DNA of 29,685 nucleotides from Saccoglossus kowalevskii (taxonomy: Eukaryota > Hemichordata > Enteropneusta > Harrimaniidae), in the NCBI RefSeq assembly GCF_000003605.2, contig NW_003122409.1, positions 219,807 through 249,491 of the forward strand. The letters run 5' to 3'. Each line of letters begins with the position of its first letter. Position 1 is the stretch's first letter. Below are positions 19,877-29,685 of this stretch, in pieces. A program made the position numbers and the translations under genes. The notes beneath the pieces were generated by a model. That model saw nothing but the letters and a program-made list of their open reading frames with translations, was not told the DNA's origin and did no database searches.

Positions 19877-20260
19877 AACAATAAAAAGAAATTAGTTACT
19901 GTTAGCGTAACAAAGGCATTCATTATTTTGAGAAATGATATCCCAAGAGATGAACGTCTTTGCCCACTTTGTGAAAACGTAGAAATTGTAGATGAATTAC
20001 ACTTTTTGTTGATTTGTCCCTTCTTTGGTGAATTTAGGAAAACATACATCCCTAGATATTACTTAACCCGCCCTCATATGAGAAGTTTTTAACCTTGTTA
20101 TTGTCTGAAGACAGAAATGAATTGAAATCTATTTTTTTCATTCGTTATGAAATTTATAAACACAGTGTGTGACATTACTGTTTTTGTTACTTTATATTTT
20201 ATTCATAGTTTATGTATTTTGGGCCACAGGCCTTTGATTGCAATAAAGGCCTTATATATA
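19877..20260 (+). mobile_element. 5'-truncated LINE 3' end
   Basis: Holds the last part of a non-LTR retrotransposon reading frame followed by an untranslated tail ending GATTGCAATAAAGGCC and a TA-rich run. Truncation at the 5' side and a short repetitive tail are typical of LINE insertions. Confidence 0.65.
19905..20172 (+). pseudogene. LINE ORF2 C-terminus remnant, frameshifted
   Basis: Encodes the cysteine/histidine segment found after the reverse transcriptase domain of many invertebrate LINEs: RDERLCPLC, then DELHFLLICPFF and RKTYIPRYY. The frame stops at TAA 20090-20092. The usual C-terminal continuation (SEDRNELKSIFF) resumes in another frame from 20092 to TGA at 20170-20172, so a small indel broke the gene. 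Upstream reverse transcriptase and endonuclease domains are absent. Family level (CR1, RTE or other) is not decided. Confidence 0.65.
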
Positions 20261-20544
20261 TGTAACAACGGCGTTCCTTTATTTTTATAAATATTTAAAT
20301 ATTTCAATGACTGGACAGTCAAGTAAAACCAGTTATACTATCAACGAGCATAAGTGAGCGACGGCGTCATTTAATAACGTTCCAAAATTATTCAACGACC
20401 AAGAGAACTCTCTCGTTTGAATTGTGTTTATAAATATTTTTAAAATTGAAATAAATGTCCTTATTGCACCGAGAGTATTCACCAATGTCGCAAACATTTA
20501 AATAAATTGACATAGGAGTGTTTTTTTTCAGATCTTAAAAAAGT

Positions 20545-20850
20545 TCACTGTGGGGGGCTATTCAGGAAAACACAGTCTTGAGTTACTAAATCAGTTACGT
20601 AATTGTAATCAGACGGAGTGCACATGAAACCATGGTATGTCAAGTACATCAATGGCCCAGTGAATTGGAAAAGAAGGACCATTGGACGGAAGAATCTTTT
20701 ATGAACGAGAAGCCCACCGGGGAAGCCCATAGAATTATTGACTAGAGTTTGTGGGACGAATGATCTAACGCACGTACTGTTTACAACAAATGGTGTGTAA
20801 TAATAATAATCTTCATTCATCTCGTATCCTCCCTGAAATGTTGATAACAT
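20545..20850 (-). CDS. unrecognised 101-codon open frame
   Basis: Opens at ATG 20850 and closes at TGA 20545. The product has an acidic-tyrosine stretch EDYYYYTP near residues 14-21, N-x-S/T sites (NST, NNS) and a hydrophobic segment around residues 57-75, but I recognise no family. TTTCAG at residues 5-6 could instead be a splice acceptor, with GTAACT further on as donor, making the middle an internal exon. Frames of this length also occur by chance in the window, so this is a candidate only. Confidence 0.15.
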   Translation of the reverse strand: MLSTFQGGYEMNEDYYYYTPFVVNSTCVRSFVPQTLVNNSMGFPGGLLVHKRFFRPMVLLFQFTGPLMYLTYHGFMCTPSDYNYVTDLVTQDCVFLNSPPQ

Positions 20851-21480
20851 ATAGTCAATGATTTTTCATTTCCTAACTGTCGATTCCTTATAGTGCTGAT
20901 TTACCCATGCTTAATTGAATTTTAATAGTGGTGTTTTTATTCGTTTCTGGAATTTGTGCTAAGATCTTGAAACGCACGATTCCTTCAATAACTGGACTTA
21001 TTTGCGTTTCAGAAATCAGACCAATATTCAAGCTGGAATGTCTATAAAGTCGATAAAACTCGCAACTCTACTACACCGTGGCCGTACTGTAGAACTATGA
21101 CTACACGGATAAAGGTACATTATGCAAGAAAGAAGTACATGTAGTATTATGTGACTTTTTTTACTGTGACTTTGTTTGCTTACTTTTTTCCTGTGGCTGT
21201 TTAACGCACACATAACAAAATCACCAGTCTTGGCACCAGTAGACCAATGTCGCCACGTAGCAGAGTTTAGCCCCAGATCTGATTTCAGTATACAGAGATG
21301 TAGAATAAGATATAATTATTGATAGTTACGTGTGTTATTATTATGTTCGCATTTAAGTTAGTTTTAATACGAAAGATGTAGATGTATATGAGTTTATATT
21401 GAAATAAATGGTTGATATTTTGAAATAAAGAAATTGCACCCATGGTACTGTGGTGACAGTGTTGAATCCACAGTGTCACA
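20851..21480. other. gene-free stretch
   Basis: No supported gene or defined repeat. Confidence 0.45.
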
Positions 21481-21605
21481 GTGAAGGTGATACTTGCGAC
21501 TGACGGCGCATTTAAGTTAAAATTTTGTGTAAACAAACAATGTATTTTACGTCACTATGAGTCCCATATCGAACAAGACGCGGCGTGACGACCACCGCTC
21601 TTTAA
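21481..21605 (-). mobile_element. T2/Kolobok-like MITE, family A copy 5
   Basis: The right end is well preserved (GACGACCACCGCTCTTTAA, TTAA at 21602-21605), and the inverse core CACTATGAGTCCCATATCG is clear. The left terminal repeat is badly diverged, so its border is approximate. Confidence 0.7.
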
Positions 21606-22721
21606 CCTACTGGCAACTTGAACATTCAACAACTAGCTATTATTTGCAAGGACGCTATCTCAGCTTCCAAGTCGTGGTTATTAGTTTACACATGCTTGCA
21701 TACGCGGTTTTTGTGGCGTTTTAAATGATTACCCAATTTAATTATTATTATTATATTGCAGGTGATATAAAGGAGTTGGCCGTAAAGTGTGATACCGGAA
21801 AACATGGAGTGTCGAAATTTCCACTTGAGTCGGAAGTTTAAAACTTTAAAACACCTACGCGCTTTATTGTCGTCTTATATGTCCAATCAACGTGACTGCA
21901 CGATTGTGAAAATTAGGGTAAGGATTAAACTATTTGAAATCATCGGATGGATGGGGTGAGATGTGTGACGAGTGATTTTTTTTTTCGCCGTGTCTTTTCT
22001 GTACATTTTTATTTTCTTTGATTGTGCCAACTTATTCTCCCCGCAACCCCTTGAATACACCCCCCCCTTGGTGTTTGGTTTGCTAATTCCTGTTTCAACA
22101 GCCACCCGTTTAGCCACCCACCATAGTTTCAGATGATTGACCCCCCGAGGGCCTAAATAGAGAATGCGTGTGGAATTTCCAACCACAAATGGCTTCGGTA
22201 TTTCCGATGGGGCATTTTATTATCATAATGGGCTTTGACATTTAGTTATCATAATTATCGCCAAATATAACAACATTAGGCTTAATACATTACCGTTCGT
22301 CACTGAACTACTAGTACCTAGGACCATTCTAAAATAGACTTTTGAGAAGGATAGGTAACCTTGGCATTTGCTGTAGAATTATTTATGATAATTAAGTACT
22401 TTATTGGTGTTAATGACTTATTTCCCCTTTAGTAAAAATGGACAAAACATATCAACAAATGGTCAATGTACAAAATATCCCAAGGATCTTGTATGACTTG
22501 TAATTCTTGTACACAGATTATTGATCAACTAATCACATGATGTACGATATGAAAGGCGACTTGTTTATGGAAAGGTACACAAAATGGGCGATTTTGCGAA
22601 CATTCACAAATCATCATAAATGTCCCCATCCCACAAGAATTGTGATACTAACAATTGTGACTATAACACTGAAAACGGTGCACATTGACGTTTTGGGCGC
22701 GGGTGACGATGTTGATTTCAT
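21606..22721. other. gene-free stretch
   Basis: No supported gene; open frames lack recognisable domains. A run of eight C occurs near 22060. Confidence 0.45.
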
Positions 22722-22849
22722 TTAAAGGGCGGTGGTCGTCGCGTCGGATCCTATTCGATATGGGACTCATAACAACGTATGCAACGTGTATAAAAAACGT
22801 TTGTCTACATGAAATTCGAACACGCGTCGCGACGACCACCACCCTTTGA
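22722..22849 (+). mobile_element. T2/Kolobok-like MITE, family A copy 6
   Basis: The best-preserved inverted ends of the family: AAAGGGCGGTGGTCGTCGCG at the left against the inverse of AAAGGGTGGTGGTCGTCGCG at the right. TTAA at the left; the right target copy has mutated to TTGA. Confidence 0.9.
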
Positions 22850-23066
22850 CGTCGACAGAGACGCATTATAAGAAACACCACGGGACAGCCTGAGAAAGGT
22901 GTGGTGAGGGCGTAGCTACTTGCTTACTAGTAGTATATACTGATTTTGACATATTAGTAACTATGCCAGATGAACATAAGTTCCGCACTAACAAAATAAT
23001 TCTCTAACTTCTGCTATAAATGACCACTCAGAAGCCATCATAACACCTGCTTTACGACTTCGCGGC

Positions 23067-23100
23067 TTGAAGGGCGGTGGTCACAAATTACATGAAATAT
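23067..23100 (+). mobile_element. internally deleted family A remnant (copy 7)
   Basis: AAGGGCGGTGGTC followed after a jump by ATTACATGAAAT, two phrases that lie about 90 bp apart in complete copies. Confidence 0.5.
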
Positions 23101-24079
23101 CATTTTAGAAAAAAAAATAGCACTGAAGACGGAATGTACACTATGTACACTATCTACCAAGAACGTAGTTACACACAAAGTTAAACGAACATTAAATGAA
23201 TCTTACATACACCCAGTAGTTCAGTCAGTTTATTCGTGATGTCGTGATACTCGTGCAGTTGTTTACACACAACGTCACAGTGCCTGAGTTGTACATGTTA
23301 AATCTGGCTCCGTCCCCCGACATAACACTCAAGAATACATTTAAAATACCCAACACGTTCGCTTTTGAAAAAAAATCGCAGACACAACGATATGTCCGTC
23401 CACCAGTGCCACACTAACTGTCGCAGCATCGCACAAGAGTCTTTGGGTCCGTCTATGGTTAAAGCCTACCCCGACTAAGTTCAGTGAAAACCGGGCGACA
23501 TTTATGGTTGAAAAGAGGAGAAAGAATTTGTATTTTGCGTAACATAATTGACAAAAGATCACATTATATTTTAATGTATAGCTATTTAAATGTATCAGAA
23601 TTGAAGAATACGTTCTGCTTAACCTTTTATGTTTTTATGGCCCTCCTGTGGTTGAGGTGAGTGTGAAAGCTGTCTTTTTTGTTTGTAAAGTTCTAGTGTT
23701 ATTCTAGTTGTCTATTTGTTTGGATGTTAAGTTAGACTTACTTTGTGTAAATGCCAAACAACATACCCCATTTTATACACACCTTTATCTGATTAGTTGT
23801 ATCGATGAGCTGAGTGGTTATAAGAATGTACCTTTTTCTACATGAAACAGGCGTAGACCCATTTTGACAGTCCGCAACACGGTGACGTCAGGTGCACGGT
23901 CTCTCTGATTGGTCGAATGTTTGCAGTTTATAAACAAACAACAAAATAAAATAGACCACACGTCTGTGGAGTGAGCAGTGGCCAGCCCTCTATTTTAAAG
24001 ACAGGAGTCTTTTTCAAATATGTCGCAGTGTAAATTCTGACAATTGCCGAACAACTTAGTAGTGCATGCAAGAGTACTC
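23101..24079. other. gene-free stretch
   Basis: No supported gene. The 73-codon minus-strand frame at 23341-23562 is unrecognised. Confidence 0.45.
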
Positions 24080-24280
24080 ATCGCTCCCCAAATCAAGCTG
24101 AAACCCTTTGTGTCAGCAAAATTGCAGGAAATAGCATTTCAGAGGGACCAGATTTCAAAATTGTTAGGAGGGAACATGCCCCAGACCCCCTAGTAAGGTC
24201 GCGCTTCCGGTGCGAAGGATAGTGAGCAGATCTCGCCCATTGCAAAATTTCGTCCCGCCGCCTCTGAAACGAGCGATTTG
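24080..24280 (+). repeat. dispersed repeat H, copy 1
   Basis: Shares CCCCAAATCAAGCT, AACCCTTTGTGTCA, GGAAATAGC, TTTCAGAGGG and GCAAAATTTCGT with 26605-26752. It contains CCCCAGACCCCCTAG followed by a GCGC-rich segment, a composition unlike its AT-rich surroundings. Confidence 0.75.
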
Positions 24281-24564
24281 GTCAAAAATTGATAAAAAAA
24301 CGATTCGGCGTTACAAACCAATGATTTTGTCAAAAAAACCCGCAAAACACGAATGACACGAATGAAATGTTCAGAATTTTACAACAATACCGAGATACTA
24401 AAATTAAGCCGGGTGTAGACCGGGTTAATCTGTTCACATGCGTTTTCACCTGTTTTCACTCCGGACCGAGCCCTGCGTTTGCACACGTATGAACATATCG
24501 GAATGTAGTCTATTATAAAGTTTATTGTATAACCAATCAGAGTGTATGGAGCTAGACCTTCTCG

Positions 24565-24741
24565 CCAACATTTTTCTGCATTTTTTTCTTATATTTTTCA
24601 AAATTTCTGGCAATGAACCTTAATTTTGTTCAAAAAATTTGGCTATTTTTTCTCTAATCTTATGAAGGAAAATGCAGACTATAAACAGGACTATTTTGTG
24701 AATTTGTGATGAAAATAAGGAACTGGTGGTGAAAAGGTTAA
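24565..24741 (+). repeat. dispersed repeat G, copy 1
   Basis: Aligns with the right part of 28000-28233: ACTATAAACAGGACTATTTT, GTGAATTTGTGATGAAAA and the end GGTGAAAAGGTTAAA. Confidence 0.75.
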
Positions 24742-26604
24742 AATGGTGACGAAGTGGTCCTTATTCAACCGCACGTACTGAATCCCACTAATAAACTATA
24801 GATTTGTAAATTAAAAATTACTTCCTGTAACGTATAACATAGTCTAAATATTGGCCTGGATTCTTGGAATCGGCTAGAAAAGTCCGTGGTTTGGAATTTA
24901 AAAACTTAAGTAAACACAATATTTAAAAAAATATCATGACCCGCAATCGTGGATTCTCTGACCTGTGGACCGGACCGGATGACTATGAATAAAGTTATTT
25001 GCAACCGGAAGTCGTTCAATATTTATTTGGGGATGCAATACTTTAGTAGATTTCATGTGTTCCAGAAAATATAAATACGGTAGACTAAGTATCTTCACCT
25101 TTCCATTTATTTAGAATCTGGCCTCTAATAATTTTTTTTTTATTGAAATTGATCACTCTTTCAAATTCCTGAACAAAATGACATCTGCCGGGGACTATCA
25201 GTTTGGATCCCATCAAAGGGGTGAATCCGTGATTCATTGCGTGCACTTGAAATCGATATTTCCAGTACAAATCTATTGATTTTTTCGTGTTTTTTTTTCT
25301 TCACATAATGCTGTAAGAGCACTAGGCGTGGATATCGCCACGTCATTTGCGACATTCGATGAATCTGTTATAGTAAGTATATCATGTTGTGAATTGGTAA
25401 TTAAAATATCGATCCAGGAGTTTGTAAATCTGCAAATTGAATTGTCCCCATAACGTAGTGGCTTGCTTTATTTTTAGACTATATCGCTGATACTTAGTTG
25501 CATCTCTCGTCAACTGTTGCAAAATGTGGTCAAATTGCCGCTGAGAACACGTGCTCATTTAGTCGCGTATTTTGAGTCGTCGGTACTTTGATCTCACTAC
25601 CGTGACCCACCAGGTTACGGCATGTAACCACGAACATTCTAGAACGCTCATTAAGATTGTAAATTCAAGACAGTAGTGGCGCAAAGCGGTATGATTCCCT
25701 AACAGTAATTGCAATTTTCAAATCGTCATCCCATATATCTGAGATTGTTTATATATTATATCAGTTGTTATATTTTAATATATGCACGACATGTGACATT
25801 GAATTTCGTTGGTATAATCTAAAATATTCAGGGGGTTAGGTGGTATTATTATCACTCTCTATCAAGTAGTGAACGTAATAATTGTTATTAACTTAAGAGA
25901 TAATTGTAAAAAGTAAACTAAAAAATTATGGGTATTTTCTAGAGTGCAGATAAGATCACATTTAAATCCTCCTGTCGCTTTAAACAAAACTACTATAAGT
26001 AATAAAACTCACAACCAAAGTTTCCTGAGCCCGTGTTTCAAATAAAATCCACTATTATAAAAAATGCATGTTTTTAAGTCGACAAGTATAATGTATAGTA
26101 TTTTTTAAATCATGTTTTCTAAGTCCAATCAACGAGTACAGTTCTTGATTGATAAAAAGGTGTTTTAAACCCAGTTCATGAGTACAGTTTCCAAGAATAC
26201 AAAAACATTTACATTTTGTTTTTACATTCACCCTTTCAATTCAATCAAAGAAGTTACTTGAAAACATGTTAATTGCAGATATAAATTAATAGTTGGGCTT
26301 GTTATATAATGTATAAATGGCTCGTGACCCTCTTTATTTTGCGATTAAAATATTTAGTCAGTTCAGTGTTAAGTCAACATTGATGAATTCGTTTCTCAGT
26401 TATGCCACGCTAACATTTTAAAAATTAATTTTAATTAGTATATCAAATTACTATTGACTTTATCATGTCATTTACTAATTTATTTTTTTCATTGATTGGC
26501 CTGGAAAATATCGCTTAAGATTGCATATATAAGTTGTGGCGGCACGTACAGTGTGGGTGCAGAGGGGGCGGACGCCCACCCGAAAAAAATGTTGGGGGGG
26601 GGGG
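24742..26604. other. gene-free stretch
   Basis: About 1.9 kb without a supported gene. The minus-strand frames at 25085-25355 are unrecognised. A run of 12 G occurs near 26593. Confidence 0.45.
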
Positions 26605-26752
26605 CGTCACCGTCGCCCCCAAATCAAGCTTTAACCCTTTGTGTCAACAAAATTTGCCCCTCAAAATGTAGGAAATAGCGTTTCAGAGGGTCTAGATGTC
26701 AGATCTCATTCCCATGCAAAATTTCGTTGCGCCGCCTCTGCAACGCACGTTT
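26605..26752 (+). repeat. dispersed repeat H, copy 2
   Basis: Same orientation as copy 1. Lacks the GCGC-rich middle of copy 1 but keeps both flanks, ending GCGCCGCCTCTGCAACGC. Confidence 0.75.
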
Positions 26753-27091
26753 TCTAAATTTAAGTTACAGTGTTTGAAAAGTTAGTATGTGTATTAGCTT
26801 TTCACAATATTATTGCCCAAGTCTCGTAGCCAACGAGAAATTATGACCGTTCAGTCGGAAGTTAAACAAAGAAATTAGAGAAAAATGCATAACAATGTTG
26901 TATATTACGCATTCAAAGGCCCCCCACTGTGTATAAGAAAGGAAGTTAGTCAAAAATCGTATTTACAAGTGATGTGCCGACACTCCTTGTCTCCCACACA
27001 TTATTTATTCATAGCACTTGGGAAAACCTGAAACTTTTTGCCTCGTTTTCAAAAATCTCGCACAGAATTCTGGGTCAGAAAAGTAAAGTTC

Positions 27092-27191
27092 ATGATGGCG
27101 GCTCTGGCACAGGAGCGTATCTTGGATTGGGAGACTAAATACAAGCAAACTGAGGGTGACCTCGAAAGACTGAAATCTCTTGCCGTCGCAG
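27092..27191 (+). CDS. coiled-coil protein gene, coding exon 1
   Basis: Doubled ATG at 27092 and 27095, then 33 codons plus one base up to a good donor (GCAG|GTAATT). The product starts MMAALAQERILDWETKYKQT and is rich in charged residues with spaced hydrophobics (I, W, Y, L), as in an alpha-helical coiled coil. The exon ends in phase 1 and joins 29039-29152 exactly: the leftover G plus TT makes a valine codon. There is no upstream in-frame evidence for an earlier exon. I do not recognise the protein. Centrosomal, ciliary and trafficking coiled-coil families are all possible. Only the N-terminus lies in the window. Confidence 0.7.
27093..27102 (+). promoter_or_regulatory. YY1-like site at the start codon
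   Basis: TGATGGCGGC overlaps the start of the coiled-coil gene and resembles the GATGGCGGC core of YY1 sites often found at start codons of TATA-less housekeeping genes. GGAAGT (ETS-like) lies upstream near 26940. No TATA box is seen just upstream. Confidence 0.3.
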
Positions 27192-27914
27192 GTAATTATT
27201 TTCGAGTAGTTTAAGTGTTTAATCGTTCAAATATATCTGGTTGACGGTTATTTATATGATTTGTGAATTGTTTATCTTTACTTCCTAGTTGAACTACTTG
27301 TTCCGAGGGGATCGTCCGTGTCACTCGGGGTCGCTCAGTAATATACAAGCTTTGAATTAAAAATTCTAGCATGTTCCAACTTTATGGACGGCGATTGCTC
27401 CCTTTTACGCAATTTGCTACCAATAGCTGGATTTTCGTGTTTGGCATTTTCCGACCATGTATGCGTGTCACTGCGATAAGTTGACATATGTGTGAATACG
27501 GAAGTTACAATTATTGGAAGTACTTCCGCTTGCGCCTTGAATGTTATTGTGCTAAATCACAACGCGGATAAGACGCCGTGCACAATTCAACGAGTCTCGA
27601 ATCTAAACTGACACAAATTCAAACAAGTGCTTCACATAATCCATATGGTCGTAGGCCAATTGTATGCCGTTTACACAATGAAAAAAAATTGCTGGTATAA
27701 ATTTTCACAGTATAATAATTTGAGAGCATTCACAGCGCCAAATTTTCGTTACGGTACCACCTTCAATTATGTCTTAGCTTTAGTGGGTTGATACAGTATT
27801 GTAAGGCGGGAAATTCCCAAACAAATCATTACCTGATTAATGTGCGAGTACTTCAGTGGATTGGATCATGATGTTGGCACTACTGAAGTAAATCAATCAA
27901 CTTATTTGGTTTGA

Positions 27915-27984
27915 ATGAGACAGACGTCAACGAAATGAAACAGACGTCAACGAAATGAGACAGACGTCAACGAAATGAGACAGA
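27915..27984 (+). repeat. 20-bp tandem repeat with AGACGTCA
   Basis: Three full units and a partial of GACAGACGTCAACGAAATGA. Each full unit carries AGACGTCA, one base from the CRE palindrome TGACGTCA. Confidence 0.9.
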
Positions 27985-27999
27985 AAAATCATAAATAAT

Positions 28000-28233
28000 T
28001 TTCAACCTTTTCACCAACAGACTTTCTTGCGCCCAAATTTCTTCAATCTTCAATCTTCAATATTTCCAGAAATGGACCCTGATGTTGAAGCCAACAGTCA
28101 ATTTTTAGATTTTACTCAAACAAATTACCTATTTTAGTCCAAAACTTCTGAAAGAAAGTGCAAACAGAACTATAAACAGAACTATTTTGTGAATTTGTGA
28201 AGAAAAGAGAGAACTAGCTGTGAAAAGGTTAAA
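28000..28233 (+). mobile_element. dispersed repeat G, copy 2, with inverted ends
   Basis: The left end TTCAACCTTTTCACCAAC and the right end GCTGTGAAAAGGTTAAAC form imperfect inverted repeats (core AACCTTTTCAC). The inside matches 24565-24741. Probably a MITE; target duplication unclear. Confidence 0.65.
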
Positions 28234-28330
28234 CAGCATTAACTACGTTAGGGAAAATCCATTGATGTTTGGAAAAAAATCCTTTATTTTATTTCATTAC
28301 TATCAACACAACAAACCATTCTTGTAAGTA

Positions 28331-28457
28331 TTTATAAATTTCAATGGCATTAAAATCCAATCAACGCGTGCAGTGTGCAATGACATAATTATAAAATGTT
28401 TTAATGTCTTTTCATTTGCCAATAAAAAGCTTTCAGTTTGAATTGTGAAATTTATAA
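28331..28457 (+). mobile_element. short inverted-repeat element, family M
   Basis: TTTATAAATTTCAATG at the left and GTGAAATTTATAA at the right are inverted repeats around about 100 bp of AT-rich sequence. Confidence 0.5.
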
Positions 28458-28712
28458 TTGTTTATAAAAATGAAGAGAATTTGTTGTGTTGATGGTACAG
28501 TGAATAGTTAATGCATTTAACAGTGATATTTTATGAACATAAAGAAACCAACTTTCCACTAAACCAAAAATATTAAACTTGACAGAAAAGTTTAGTCCAT
28601 CCAAGCAAAAAAATTAACACTGAGAAACAACAAAGAAAATGAACACGAAAAACCTCATTCTTTTTTGGCAATGACTGCCAAGTATATGTGGTCCTCTTGA
28701 TCCTACATTGGG

Positions 28713-28814
28713 TCATAAGGCTGCAATCAGGTTCCTCCATCCCTGTCTATCCTTGGCCACCATCTCAGTTCTACTACAGGTCATTTTTGCTTGGACAAGT
28801 CCTGTGGTGATGGT
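28713..28814 (-). pseudogene. LINE ORF C-terminal remnant
   Basis: 33 open codons on the minus strand end with VAKDRQGWRNLIAAL and a stop. A D-R-x-x-W-R segment just before the stop is common at the C-terminus of several invertebrate LINE polyproteins. Nothing upstream remains in frame. It lies antisense inside the intron of the coiled-coil gene. Confidence 0.4.
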
Positions 28815-29038
28815 TCATCTCCATTCGGTTTTTGGGGCCGGCAAGATTGTATTTACAAAATATCTTCAGTCATATTTTCAGTAAAGGATTAATAATAATA
28901 ATTAATCACATGACATACTTAGTAACATCATTTGACATAAATGCTATTCAGTATGAATGTTTTCAGGGATAAATAAACAATTTGTCAGTTTTCTCTTGCG
29001 ACTTGCTTTTATAAATACACTATTGTTTTGTTTTTCAG

Positions 29039-29152
29039 TTATCAAAGAGTATGAGAATCTTGAACAGAAATATACAGAATGTCAAGGAGCTTATGACAAA
29101 ATATATAGCGAGCATGAGATAACGAAGGCCGAGCTAAATAAACTGACTGACA
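29039..29152 (+). CDS. coiled-coil protein gene, coding exon 2
   Basis: Strong acceptor (T-rich tract ending TTTTTCAG) and good donor (A|GTGAGT at 29153). The 114-bp exon is phase 1 on both sides, so it adds exactly 38 codons. The product reads IKEYENLEQKYTECQGAYDK and continues with more helical, charged sequence (EHEITKAELNKL), a clear coiled-coil continuation of exon 1. About 71 residues are covered in total, with no stop. The gene continues beyond the right edge of the window. Confidence 0.75.
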
Positions 29153-29207
29153 GTGAGTGTTCACCTTTTATTGACAATTTAGTTTACTTTTGTGAAAAAG
29201 TACATAT

Positions 29208-29424
29208 AGAATGAAAGGCATAATTGCTATGGCCATTATAAACTGTTTACAAATATTAATTTCTATAAATTAAAATGGTAAATTTAAATTGACCAATCCA
29301 GATATTGTATTGTGACATCATTGTTAGTTCTAATTAATATTAATGAGATAGTACAACATTATCCAATCAGCAAGTGCTACATTTTTGAATATGTGGTCAG
29401 TCGCACTTCTATGTCATGTGAAGG
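29208..29424 (+). mobile_element. family L element, truncated copy
   Basis: Aligns with 12845-13050: GAAAGGCATAATTGC, GACCAATCCAGATATTGTAT, TTGTGACATCATTG, ACATTATCCAATCA and CAGTCGCACTT. Its right part runs directly into the 25-bp array. Confidence 0.75.
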
Positions 29425-29685
29425 TATGCATACACATGTCATGTGAAGGTATGCATACACATGTCATGTGAAGGTATGCATACACATGTCATGTGAAGGT
29501 ATGCATACACATGTTATGTGAAGGTATGCATACACATGTTATGTGAAGGTATGCATACACATGTTATGTGAAGGTATGCATACACATGTTATGTGAAGGT
29601 ATGCATACACATGTTATGTGAAGGTATGCATACACATGTTATGTGAAGGTATGCATACACATGTTATGTGAAGGTATGCATACAC
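29411..29685 (+). repeat. 25-bp minisatellite, 11 copies, runs off window
   Basis: Exactly eleven units of ATGTCATGTGAAGGTATGCA-TACAC. The first four read ATGTC, the next seven ATGTT; otherwise they are identical. Junctions form CACATG..CATGTG near-palindromes and each unit holds TATGCATA. Confidence 0.98.

Larger units (their letters stand above)
27192..29038 (+). other. intron 1 of the coiled-coil gene
   Basis: 1847 bp, from GTAATT to TTTTTCAG. Filled with a 20-bp tandem repeat, two short inverted-repeat elements and a LINE remnant. Confidence 0.65.

Noticed and set aside
25085-25355. Two overlapping minus-strand frames of about 60 codons
   Set aside because: No recognisable domain, no consistent splice sites, and the frames merely overlap each other.

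Overview
The window is AT-rich, intron-containing animal DNA crowded with short inverted-repeat transposons and minisatellites. There is no operon structure, Shine-Dalgarno pattern or dense coding. The one gene I can name with confidence is nanos, on the minus strand at about 16.5-17.2 kb. It has both CCHC zinc fingers of the family and an N-terminal stretch resembling the NOT1-interacting motif known from deuterostome Nanos proteins. Gene style, base composition and repeat content suggest a marine invertebrate, perhaps an invertebrate deuterostome such as a hemichordate; the species is an inference.

Layout. From 1 to 13.2 kb I see no convincing gene. This part holds a 1.3-kb satellite-like array of 44-bp units carrying about two dozen octamer (POU-type) motifs, several other tandem arrays, and a dense set of miniature inverted-repeat elements. 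One group is flanked by TTAA with AAAGG-type ends (T2/Kolobok-like). A second group is flanked by TA with TACTGT or TACAGT ends. From 13.2 to 18.4 kb the transposon density drops sharply. This calmer island contains a CpG-dense block with a textbook TATA-initiator promoter on the plus strand (14.5 kb; gene not recognised), then nanos with its own promoter region and an upstream ORF in the leader, then a CTCF-like motif about 0.75 kb upstream of nanos. From 18.4 to 26.9 kb repeats resume: more TTAA elements, a frameshifted 3' end of a LINE, and other dispersed repeats.

From 26.9 kb to the right edge lies the 5' end of an unrecognised coiled-coil protein gene. Its first two coding exons (27092-27191 and 29039-29152) join in phase and flank a 1.85-kb intron full of repeats. 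The gene leaves the window on the right. The last 275 bp are exactly eleven copies of a 25-bp unit that appears to have grown out of a dispersed repeat.

Nanos is a translational repressor of the germ line, so the upstream ORF and the zinc-finger/NOT1 features belong to one functional story. I see nothing that ties the coiled-coil gene functionally to nanos. All coordinates were read by eye; repeat borders without clear terminal repeats are approximate.
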